Source: Oceanicoccus sagamiensis (GTDB lineage Bacteria > Pseudomonadota > Gammaproteobacteria > Pseudomonadales > Dasaniaceae). From it: a DNA stretch of 64,000 bases. Shown one piece after another: positions 38,832 through 46,731 of the stretch (position 1 is its first letter; the number at the start of each line of letters is the position of its first letter). The position numbers were made by a program, and so were the translations under genes. Location: the NCBI RefSeq assembly GCF_002117105.1, contig NZ_CP019343.1:2976001-3040000 (forward strand). The letters run 5' to 3'. The notes beneath the pieces were generated by a model. It did not search any database. It was given only the letters and a program-made list of their open reading frames with translations, and was not told where the DNA came from.

Positions 38832-39716
38832 ATGGAATATAGAAAACCTGAAATATTGATTGTTGATGACTCTCCGGCCAATATTCATGTGTTGGCGCAA
38901 CTGCTGAGCGCTGAATATCAAGTCAAGGTAGCCTCCGACGGTGCCCGCTGTTTAGAGCTTGCCCTGGCTGGGCCTGCCCCTGACCTTATTTTGTTAGACG
39001 TTAATATGCCGGAAATTAATGGCTATGAAGTCTGCAAACAATTAAAAGCGAATGAAGCCACCAAAACTATTCCGATTATTTTTATTACCGGCATGACCAG
39101 CGCTGAAAATGAGGCTTACGGTTTTGAGTTAGGTGCGGTGGATTATATCTCCAAGCCGTTTCATCCGGCCGTAGTGGAGGCGCGGGTAAAAACCCAAATT
39201 ACCATAAAACAGCAAGCCGATAAGCTGGAAAGAATGGCGATGCGAGATCAGCTGACCGGGCTTTACAATCGTTATTACCTGATCGATATCGCGTCTAAAA
39301 AAATTGCCTCAGCGGTTAATCATCAATCCCCCTTAAGTATTGCGGTGATCGATATTGATAAATTTAAAAGCTTTAACGACCAGTACGGCCATGAATTTGG
39401 CGATGAGGTCTTGGTAGAGTTTGCCCAATTACTGGAGTCCCATTGCTGCGCCAACGATGTAGTGTCCCGCTATGGGGGTGAAGAATTTGTCATGCTGATG
39501 GAAGGCAGTGATCTGGCCCTGAGTCTGGAAAAGTCTGAGAGTTTGCGCCGTATTGCCTCTGAGCTAAAACCCAAAGGTATTTCGGTGACGGCCAGTTTTG
39601 GCGTGACCACACTACGCCCGCAGGATGATTGTTTTGATGACATGTTTAGTCGCGCCGATGCGGCGCTGTTTGCTGCCAAAACTGCCGGTAGAAACTGTGT
39701 TCGACAACATCAGTAA
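38832..39716 (+). CDS. diguanylate cyclase with receiver domain (REC-GGDEF)
   Basis: The 294-residue protein carries a receiver domain with acceptor D56 (LILLDVNMPEINGYEV) and lysine in YISKPF, then a GGDEF domain (RDQLTGLYNRYYLIDIA, AVIDIDKFKSFNDQYGH) with an active-site GGEEF at 215-219. It should make cyclic di-GMP when phosphorylated. The product-inhibition RxxD site reads C206-A-N-D, so the arginine is lost and feedback may be absent. It lies 24 bases after the Hpt gene, comparable to HsbD next to HptB in Pseudomonas. Confidence 0.93.
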   Translation: MEYRKPEILIVDDSPANIHVLAQLLSAEYQVKVASDGARCLELALAGPAPDLILLDVNMPEINGYEVCKQLKANEATKTIPIIFITGMTSAENEAYGFELGAVDYISKPFHPAVVEARVKTQITIKQQADKLERMAMRDQLTGLYNRYYLIDIASKKIASAVNHQSPLSIAVIDIDKFKSFNDQYGHEFGDEVLVEFAQLLESHCCANDVVSRYGGEEFVMLMEGSDLALSLEKSESLRRIASELKPKGISVTASFGVTTLRPQDDCFDDMFSRADAALFAAKTAGRNCVRQHQ

Positions 39717-39816
39717 ATCCATCTTATTGAAGCTATTAATAGTACATACTGCGTCAGCAGTCCTTTGGAAAGTTGTTGCAAGAATTTTTATTAACGGATA
39801 AAAGTTGAGCGATAAA

Positions 39817-41097
39817 ATGAGCCAGTTCTCTAGCAAACCATTAAGCCGTCGACGTTTTTTAAATCGCTCTATTAAAGGGGCTGGCCTTGGTGTGGCCGCG
39901 GTGAATGCGCCCTATATTATGTCAAAAGAAAAAACCACGCTGCGTATTATGGGTACCCATGTCACCTTGCAGGAAGAAATTCGCCAGCAGGCTATGGCCG
40001 ACCTCGGTATTAAGCTGGTATTTGAAGCCAGAGGAGAAGCGGAGCTGGTGCAAAAGGCAACCACTCGCCCCGATCAATTTGATCTCTATGAACAGTGGAC
40101 CGATAGCATTAAAACCCTATGGCAGGCCGATGCCATTCAACCGATAGAAACCAGTCGGCTGCGTTACTGGGATGAGATTAATAATATTTCCAAGCAGGGG
40201 CGGATAGTCCCCGAAGCGCCGATTGGTTTAGGTGATGCACCTTATAAGATATTGAATATCCAGGAGGATGGTGGGCTGGGTGCCGAGCATACCGGGAAGA
40301 TTAGTTTTTTGCCCTATGTGCATAATGTCGATTCATTTGGTTACAACACCGATGTTGTTCCCAAAGGCGTGCCCTACGAAACAGAAAGTTGGGGCTGGTT
40401 ATTGGATGAGCGCTGGCAGGGCAAGGTGGGAGTGGTTAATGCACCGACCATTGGTATTTTTGATCTTGCACTGGCAGCTGAGGCCAAAGGCTTAATGACC
40501 TTTGCCGATATTAGCAATATGACGATTGCCGAATTGGATAAGCTATTTAGTATTTTGATTGATTTTAAAAAGCGCAATCACTTTGCCGGGTTTTGGAATA
40601 CCGTGCCACAGTCGGTAGATTTTATGACCAGTGGCCGGGTGGTTATCGAAAGCATGTTCTCACCGGGTGTTTCCTCTGCCAATGGCCGTGGCACGCCAGT
40701 GACCTATGCCGCCCCCAAAGAAGGTTACCGGGCCTGGCATGGGGTGATGTGTATGTCGCGGGAGTGCAAAGGTGAGGTGCGCGATGCGGCCTATGATTAT
40801 ATGAATTGGTGGCTCAGTGGTTGGCCTGGGGCGTTTATTGCTCGTCAGGGCTATTATATTTCTAATCCTGAGCGCTCGCGGCCCTTATTAAGCCAGCAGG
40901 AATGGGATTACTGGTATGACGGCAAACCCGCCGCCACAGAGCTTAGGGGCACCGATGGTAAAGTCTCCGTTGCCAAAGGGGATATTCGCACCGGCGGCTC
41001 CTATGTGAATCGCTTTAGCAATGTCGCCGTCTGGAACACCGTAATGGATAACTACGATTATTCATTGCAACGCTGGTATGAGTTTCTTCTTGCATGA
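39817..41097 (+). CDS. Tat-exported extracellular solute-binding protein, probable sensor partner
   Basis: The protein (426 residues from ATG 39817; a TTG at 39805 would add four) begins with a twin-arginine signal SRRRFLNRSIKGAGLGVAAV. The rest resembles the spermidine/putrescine and iron type of solute-binding proteins: TLRIMGTHVTLQEEI, FDLYEQWTDS, FLPYVHNVDSFGYNTDVVPK, and GWLLDERWQGKVGVVN. No permease or ATPase gene is near. Its stop overlaps the start of the hybrid kinase gene by 4 bases, so it probably delivers a ligand signal to that kinase. Ligand unknown. Confidence 0.85.
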   Translation: MSQFSSKPLSRRRFLNRSIKGAGLGVAAVNAPYIMSKEKTTLRIMGTHVTLQEEIRQQAMADLGIKLVFEARGEAELVQKATTRPDQFDLYEQWTDSIKTLWQADAIQPIETSRLRYWDEINNISKQGRIVPEAPIGLGDAPYKILNIQEDGGLGAEHTGKISFLPYVHNVDSFGYNTDVVPKGVPYETESWGWLLDERWQGKVGVVNAPTIGIFDLALAAEAKGLMTFADISNMTIAELDKLFSILIDFKKRNHFAGFWNTVPQSVDFMTSGRVVIESMFSPGVSSANGRGTPVTYAAPKEGYRAWHGVMCMSRECKGEVRDAAYDYMNWWLSGWPGAFIARQGYYISNPERSRPLLSQQEWDYWYDGKPAATELRGTDGKVSVAKGDIRTGGSYVNRFSNVAVWNTVMDNYDYSLQRWYEFLLA

Positions 41098-43970
41098 ATA
41101 AGCCTTCTGGTAACGATAGCGACCACTCCTGGACCAACGGCAGTATCAGCCGACATATCATTGTTAGCTTTATGTTGCTGTTAGTTATTAGCCTGGCGGT
41201 AATGGCTTACAATATTTTTGGTCTTAATGATATTGGCCAGCGCTTTAATGATTTTAGGCAGGCGAGTAATAAAGCGGATTTAATGTCAAAAATTAATAAT
41301 GATATTGCTGAGATACAACGCTATATCCTGATTTTTAGTCATACCAATAATACCGCAACCATTGTCGAGATAAAAAACCTCTATGCTGAGGTTCTGAATG
41401 ATATTAGTGAGCTGGCTGAGGAAGTCCCTCTCGATAATAATTATGAAGCTGAATTGCTGGGGCAAATGCGGCGCAATGCCGATGCCTTTGGCGAAAAAAT
41501 TGATAGCCTGCAAGAGGAGCGCGATTTCCGCGATCAACTGGTACAGGATAAATTAATTGCCTTATTTGAAGGCCTTGATCAATCCATGGTTAGTCTATTT
41601 GCTGAGGCTGTCGTCAAACAAAACGATAATGTGCTGGTGAATTTATTGCAGGCACAGAGAATGATCTCCAATGCCGAAGTTTATAGCTGGCGTTATTTTA
41701 GCAACTATAAATCCGGGCTAAGAAAAGAAATTACCGACAATATTGAGCAGGCCTCCCGTATTCTTAAAACCCTGCAGTCACTGCAACAAACCAAACCGAT
41801 TGCAAGCCAGTTAAGCAGTATTGCCTCGATGATAAAACAAACCGGGGCAACCTTTAGTCAATCTGTTCAGGCGGAAAGAAACTATTTATTTCTGGTTAAT
41901 GTGGTGGTGGCTGGTGAGTCTTCAGAGCTGCGTACAGTGGCGGCTAAATTAAAAGAAGAATTTCTGGGGCGGCAGCAAGAGCAGTTTTCACTGACTGAAT
42001 TTCAATTGGGTTTTATTCAGCAAGTCGCTATTGTGGTGGCTTTATTTGCAGCCTGTTTAACGATATTGATCGCCTTCCTTACCGGCAAAGCCATCAGCAA
42101 ACCACTGGAGTCTATTACTGAAACCTTTGAGCATTTGATCAAGGGGGAAACCATCGATGAAGTGCCGGGAGCCAATCGGCGGGATGAAATTGGGCGGCTG
42201 GCTCAGGCTGCTAATGTTTTTCGGGAAACCAATGAAAAAACACGGGTGCTGCTTAGCCAGACCGAACAGTTTGCAGAGGAACTACAGCAGCGTGAGCAAG
42301 CGCTGCAAGAGGCGGTTATTACGGCGCAGGAAGCCAGCTTAACCAAAACCCAGTTTTTAGCCAGCATGAGCCACGAAATCCGGACGCCGATGAATGGTGT
42401 TATCGGCATGCTGCACCTATTAAGTAAAGAGCAGCTAAACAGCAAACAACAGCACTATACCGAACTGGCAAAGTCCAGTGCCGACTCTCTGTTGGTGCTG
42501 ATTAATGATATTTTAGATGTCTCTAAAATCGAAGCGGGCAAGCTGGATATCGAAATGATTGATTTTGATTTGCGCAGTTTGTTTAAAGACTTATCCAATG
42601 CCATGGCCTACCGTATTCAGGAAAAAGGGCTGGATTTTGTGCTGGATATTGACGCTATTGGCAAGCAAAAAGTACAGGGCGACCCTGGCCGGCTTCGGCA
42701 AATTCTGACCAATCTGGTAGCCAATGCCCTTAAATTTACCGAGCAGGGCCAAATTACCGTACGTGCCAGGCTTGATGTTATTGATGTTGATAGCGGCAAG
42801 CAGCAATTGCACTGCGATATTATGGATACCGGTATCGGTATTGCCAGCGACAAAGTGGACCAGCTATTTGATACCTTTACTCAGGCGGATTCCACCACCA
42901 CCCGTAAATACGGTGGCACCGGCTTGGGCTTATCCATTGTCAGACAGCTCTGCCAGTTAATGGGGGGCAGTGTTGAGGTCAGTAGTGAGCTAGGTAAAGG
43001 CAGCTGTTTTAGCTTTAATCTGCTATTAGGTGGCAGTGATAGGGTATTGGGGCCTGTGCCCGATATTGATATGGCGCAGTACCCGGTATTGATTGTCGAT
43101 GATGACGCTACCAATATTGAAGTGCTGTCGGGCATGCTGCAAAAAAAATCGATTGAATTTAGCGTGTGTAACAGCGGCCTTGAGTGTCTTAATTTACTGG
43201 AGCGGCGCACTCAAGAGCAGGGTGCTTGCCCTTTTAAAATTGCCATTCTCGATATGCAGATGCCGAATATGGATGGCGCCGAACTGGCCCGGCTTATTCG
43301 CAATAATCCAGACTATGATCAGATGAGCCTGGTGATGATGACCTCAATGGGAGCCAGAGGCGATGCGCAATCCTATGCCGATATTGGCTTTGCCGCTTAT
43401 CTGCATAAACCCGCGGTAGCGCAAGACCTGTATGATGCTATGGCGCTTATCCTGAGCGGGCAGCAAGCCTCTGGTGCCGCAGGTGGTACGCTGTTAACGC
43501 GCCACAATCTGGCAGATTTACGAGAAGACACCGAGCACAGCAGCCCAAAGTCTGGCCTGCGTCGAAAACCCAAGCTGCGCTTGTTACTGGTTGAAGATCA
43601 CCCCATTAACCAGATGGTTGCTCAGGGTATGTTGGAAGACTTGGGCTATTCGGTGGATGTTGCCAATAACGGCCTTGAGGCGATTAAATTATTGCAGGGC
43701 TCCAGCGAGCAAGCCTATGCCCTGATTTTAATGGATTGCCAAATGCCAGTGATGGATGGCTATACCACTACCCGTAATATTCGCAAGGGCGATGCCGGTG
43801 ACTACTACCGAGAGATTAGCATTGTAGCCATGACCGCCAATGCCATGCAGGGCGACCGGGAAGCCTGTCTGGATGCCGGTATGAATGACTATCTGAGCAA
43901 GCCAATTGACGAACAGCCCCTGACTGAATGTTTAGAAAAGTGGTTAAGTCAGGCTAACAACGCCGGATAA
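41094..43970 (+). CDS. hybrid sensor histidine kinase with two receiver domains (TorS-like)
   Basis: A 958-residue inner-membrane kinase: membrane helix at about 22-42, a periplasmic helical sensor region (about 45-305), second membrane helix (310-330), HAMP region (331-385), coiled coil, HisKA with H427 in LASMSHEIRTPMNG, HATPase with NLVANALKF and GGTGLGLSI, then REC1 (acceptor D720) and REC2 (acceptor D881 in LILMDCQMPVMDGY). There is no C-terminal Hpt domain; the free Hpt gene lies 2.3 kb upstream. Translational overlap with the binding-protein gene suggests a TorT/TorS-like pair. Confidence 0.94.
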   Translation: MNKPSGNDSDHSWTNGSISRHIIVSFMLLLVISLAVMAYNIFGLNDIGQRFNDFRQASNKADLMSKINNDIAEIQRYILIFSHTNNTATIVEIKNLYAEVLNDISELAEEVPLDNNYEAELLGQMRRNADAFGEKIDSLQEERDFRDQLVQDKLIALFEGLDQSMVSLFAEAVVKQNDNVLVNLLQAQRMISNAEVYSWRYFSNYKSGLRKEITDNIEQASRILKTLQSLQQTKPIASQLSSIASMIKQTGATFSQSVQAERNYLFLVNVVVAGESSELRTVAAKLKEEFLGRQQEQFSLTEFQLGFIQQVAIVVALFAACLTILIAFLTGKAISKPLESITETFEHLIKGETIDEVPGANRRDEIGRLAQAANVFRETNEKTRVLLSQTEQFAEELQQREQALQEAVITAQEASLTKTQFLASMSHEIRTPMNGVIGMLHLLSKEQLNSKQQHYTELAKSSADSLLVLINDILDVSKIEAGKLDIEMIDFDLRSLFKDLSNAMAYRIQEKGLDFVLDIDAIGKQKVQGDPGRLRQILTNLVANALKFTEQGQITVRARLDVIDVDSGKQQLHCDIMDTGIGIASDKVDQLFDTFTQADSTTTRKYGGTGLGLSIVRQLCQLMGGSVEVSSELGKGSCFSFNLLLGGSDRVLGPVPDIDMAQYPVLIVDDDATNIEVLSGMLQKKSIEFSVCNSGLECLNLLERRTQEQGACPFKIAILDMQMPNMDGAELARLIRNNPDYDQMSLVMMTSMGARGDAQSYADIGFAAYLHKPAVAQDLYDAMALILSGQQASGAAGGTLLTRHNLADLREDTEHSSPKSGLRRKPKLRLLLVEDHPINQMVAQGMLEDLGYSVDVANNGLEAIKLLQGSSEQAYALILMDCQMPVMDGYTTTRNIRKGDAGDYYREISIVAMTANAMQGDREACLDAGMNDYLSKPIDEQPLTECLEKWLSQANNAG

Positions 43971-43986
43971 AACTGGCTGCGCCTTA

Positions 43987-44310
43987 TTACGTACCCTGCG
44001 CATCCAGCCAGTCAAAAATATCATCATCAAAATCCATTTTTTTGAGACAAATACCCAGATCATCCTGATCATAATGCCGTTGCAACCACCATTGCTCAGT
44101 ATGAACATAGTGAAGCCTGCGGCGCTGATGGGTTCTGCGGCAACCGGTTGCGGGCACCTTATTGATATCAATGGCGGTGCGGCGGTCAACGTTCGAGCGC
44201 GGGTCGGCCCAGATCGCGGTCGATAGTTCGCTGTGCTGCACGGCCTCATTAGGTGGTTGTTCTGGCTGCCGTTCCAGCGGTGCTTGAGTGATGGCTTTAT
44301 AAAGCTGCAT
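43987..44310 (-). CDS. hypothetical protein, 107 residues
   Basis: The start codon is preceded by a near-perfect ribosome site, AGGAGG, about 6 bases upstream, which strongly supports this frame over the overlapping frame at 43944-44249. The protein is rich in Arg/Gln/His in the middle (CRRTHQRRRLHYVHTEQWW) and ends acidic (KKMDFDDDIFDWLDAQGT). I recognise no family. It converges on the hybrid kinase gene. Confidence 0.72.
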   Translation of the reverse strand: MQLYKAITQAPLERQPEQPPNEAVQHSELSTAIWADPRSNVDRRTAIDINKVPATGCRRTHQRRRLHYVHTEQWWLQRHYDQDDLGICLKKMDFDDDIFDWLDAQGT

Positions 44311-44406
44311 ATAAGACCTCCTATGATTACAATCGTTACTAAGGTCCTTTCAAAAGTTATGCCAGCAAAAAGCGTTAAAATAGGCGCGATAAATCGCAGC
44401 TTTTAC

Positions 44407-44436
44407 GTAACAGTGTGACGGCGGGCTGTAACAGTG
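44407..44436. promoter_or_regulatory. direct repeats GTAACAGTG, 21 bp apart, before the thiolase gene
   Basis: GTAACAGTG occurs at 44407-44415 and 44428-44436, two helical turns apart, about 100 bases before the thiolase ATG. Overlapping it is a hairpin GGGCTG...CAGCCC (44423-44443). It may be a regulator site. Unproven. Confidence 0.4.
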
Positions 44437-44533
44437 GGCAGCCCAGTGACAACTTATGGCTACAAAACCAAGGTCGATTTGGCATATAATCCGGCCGCAA
44501 TAAGAACACCGTTTAAGTTATAGAGGAAAAATC

Positions 44534-45762
44534 ATGAATGAAGCCTGGATTATTGACGCAGCCCGTACCCCCGTGGTGTAGGTAAACAAGGTAAAGGTGC
44601 GCTATGGGATGTGCATCCCCAGCGCCTGATGTCGACCGTGCTAAAAGCTCTGGCCGAGCGCAGTAACTTAAACTCGGAAGATATCGACGATGTAATTATC
44701 AGCTGTAATTACCAGTACCTGAAACAGGGTCAGTGTATTGCTCGCATGGCAGCACTGGATGCGGGTTACTCAACTAACGCTTCAGGTGTGGCGCTGGATC
44801 GTTTCTGCGGCGGTGGTATTACCTCCGTGAATATGGCGGCGGCCAGCATTATGTCCGGTATGGAAGATTTAATCGTTGCCGGTGGTGTCGAGATGATGTC
44901 TTACCAGGCCGAGCAGGGTTTATTAGGGCCGCTGGATGGTTGGAACCTGCATCTGCGTGAAATGTACCCGCAGGCCAATGTGGGCATTGCTGCCGATATT
45001 ATTGCCACCGAAGAGGGTTTTAGCCGTGAAGAGCTGGATGCCTATGCGGCTGAGAGCCAGCGTCGAGCGGGTGCGGCTATTGAGGCTGGGCATTTTAATA
45101 ACAGCTTAATTCCGGTGTATAAAGACGATGGTAGTTTGGCGCTGGACCGTGAAGAGTATCCTCGCCCGGGGACTACCGCGGAAAAACTGGCAGGCTTATC
45201 GCCGGTATTTGAAGGCTTGATGGATATGCCGTATTTTGATTCCGGTATCAGCTACCGTGAGTTGGTGCAAAAACGCTGGCCAGAGCTTGAGATTGACCAC
45301 CGCCACCATGCGGGCAATGCTTCCGGTGTGGTAGATGGTGCTGGCGCCTTGGTATTGGCTTCACCTGCGTATGCACAAGCCCATGGCTTAAAGCCAAGGG
45401 CCAAAGTGCGCGCCATGGCCAATGCCGGTCATAGCCCGGAATATATTTTAAATGCGCCAGTGACTGCCGCAGAAAAAGTGTTGAAAAAGGCCGGTATGTC
45501 GATCGACGATATCGATTTATTTGAAGTAAACGAAGCCTTTGCCGTGGTACCGATGAAGTTTATGCGGGACCTGAATGTCAGCCACGATAAGGTCAATGTG
45601 AATGGTGGTTCGATTGCCCTGGGTCACCCGATAGGTGCTACCGGTTCGATTTTGATTAGTACCTTACTGGATGAGTTAGAGCGTCAGGATTTAAACACTG
45701 GCATGGTCACCATGTGTGCTGCTGGAGGTATGGCCCCGGCGATTATAATTGAGCGGGTCTAA
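44534..45762 (+). CDS. thiolase (acetyl-CoA C-acyltransferase), frameshifted near the start
   Basis: The gene starts at ATG 44534 (AGAGGAAAA upstream) with NEAWIIDAARTP, a typical thiolase opening, but the frame stops 45 bases later. The five-C run at 44568-44572 needs one more C to read ARTPRGVGKQGKGALWDVHP, after which the protein is open to 45762 (409 residues). Catalytic residues are present: C92 in ALDRFCGGGI (after repair), GHPIGATG with the histidine, and the final cysteine in TMCAAGGMAPA. It would cleave or form 3-ketoacyl-CoA. No other beta-oxidation gene is adjacent. Confidence 0.9.
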
Positions 45763-45768
45763 ACTCAG

Positions 45769-46134
45769 CTAAGGTTGCCACTGGAAAGCATCGTTAAGGC
45801 TCTCGAAGAGTTCGACTTTCCAGGGCAGCTGGTGGCAGGCATTAATATAATCCTCTGTTAGATGCCGGATAGGGTCGGAGCGGCAGATAAACGCCGAATC
45901 AATATGCGGGTTGGTGGCAGCGCTGGCCATCTCCATGGCAGCTAATATTTTTAAATCCGATTGGCACAACTCTGCGGTATCGACCTCCAGGCAATTAATC
46001 ACCCGTTTGCGGATATCCCCAAAGTGGGCATTCTCCAGCGTTTGCTGATTAACCTCATGCAGGTCTGAAACCGACACATGGCCGGTGAGTTTGATCACCA
46101 GGGTATTTTCCAGCCAGGTTATCTCGTAACTCAT
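45769..46134 (-). CDS. SpoIIAA-like (STAS-like) protein
   Basis: ATG 46134 is preferred over an upstream in-frame start at 46182 because AAGG precedes it and the upstream extension overlaps a terminator. The 121-residue product (MSYEITWLENTLVIKLTGHV, then SDLHEVNQQTLENAHFGDIR) resembles the SpoIIAA-like family rather than the classic phosphorylated anti-sigma antagonists, and I do not see the conserved serine of those proteins with confidence. It might serve the PP2C regulator 8 kb upstream, but that is a guess. Confidence 0.65.
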   Translation of the reverse strand: MSYEITWLENTLVIKLTGHVSVSDLHEVNQQTLENAHFGDIRKRVINCLEVDTAELCQSDLKILAAMEMASAATNPHIDSAFICRSDPIRHLTEDYINACHQLPWKVELFESLNDAFQWQP

Positions 46135-46163
46135 AGTGCTTTGCCTTTTGGGTGTCCATGCCC

Positions 46164-46213
46164 AAAAAAAGCAGCGGACCATGTTACGTTCCGTATAAGC
46201 GATGGCCCGCTGC
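46164..46213 (-). terminator. rho-independent terminator after the 78-residue gene
   Basis: On the minus strand GCAGCGGGCCAT (46213-46202) pairs with ATGGTCCGCTGC (46182-46171), with one G-T wobble, and TTTTTTT follows (46170-46164). The loop itself contains TACG-TTC-CGTA. It separates the two small minus-strand genes. Confidence 0.88.
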
Positions 46214-46281
46214 GTACCTCGAAAAAGTGGTACAGGTGTGTAAAAGGTTAGGAGAGTCCTTTCCCCCCTAAAACTGTGTGA

Positions 46282-46518
46282 CTAAAACTTGATCTGCATA
46301 CTGCCTTTGATAGAGCAGGCTCTTGCCCTAAGCTCCGGTGATGCTTTTACCGGGTCTGCTGAGTCAAAGCCATCAAAGTAAATCTGTCTGCGACTAATAA
46401 TCTCGTTCACTAACGCAGGGGCCAAATGGTCATAAATAAACATTCTTACTTCCGCCTCATTGGCACCTAATGATTCTATATCGCTGCAGAGAACACCTAC
46501 TTCTATTTCTCCAGCCAT
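46282..46518 (-). CDS. hypothetical protein, 78 residues
   Basis: A good ribosome site (AAGGAG) precedes the ATG, and a strong terminator lies after the stop, so it looks like a real monocistronic gene. The sequence (MAGEIEVGVLCSDIESLGAN, EAEVRMFIYDHLAPALVNEI) has no motif I recognise. It is divergent from the large AAA regulator. Confidence 0.68.
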   Translation of the reverse strand: MAGEIEVGVLCSDIESLGANEAEVRMFIYDHLAPALVNEIISRRQIYFDGFDSADPVKASPELRARACSIKGSMQIKF

Positions 46519-46731
46519 TTACTACTCCTTACATCGTCTGACCTTTGTTGGTGGTCCTGTTGTTGTGTTGATGGTGCTATATTGCATCGACTTTGTTACG
46601 CAAACATGATTTTTAGGTTCTCTTTTGGTTCTTTTTCTCGTGTGGCTATAGTGAATCTGGTAATCTTTTGATTAATATAAGAAAAGTTGGATGAAAAGCC
46701 TGGCTAACAGCTTGGCTTAGAGGCAGTTATA

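Noticed and set aside
43944-44249. Alternative minus-strand frame of 101 codons
   Set aside because: It overlaps the 107-residue gene in another frame, runs into the 3' end of the kinase gene and has no ribosome site comparable to the AGGAGG of the chosen gene.
45769-46134. SpoIIAA-like protein as the missing HsbA antagonist of the PP2C regulator
   Set aside because: It belongs to a different STAS-like branch, lies on the other strand 8 kb away, and the phosphorylatable serine is not evident. Kept only as a weak possibility.
46148-46172. TTTTGGG...CCCAAAA hairpin near the start of the STAS-like gene as a riboswitch
   Set aside because: It is short and overlaps the adjacent terminator; no known riboswitch core is present.
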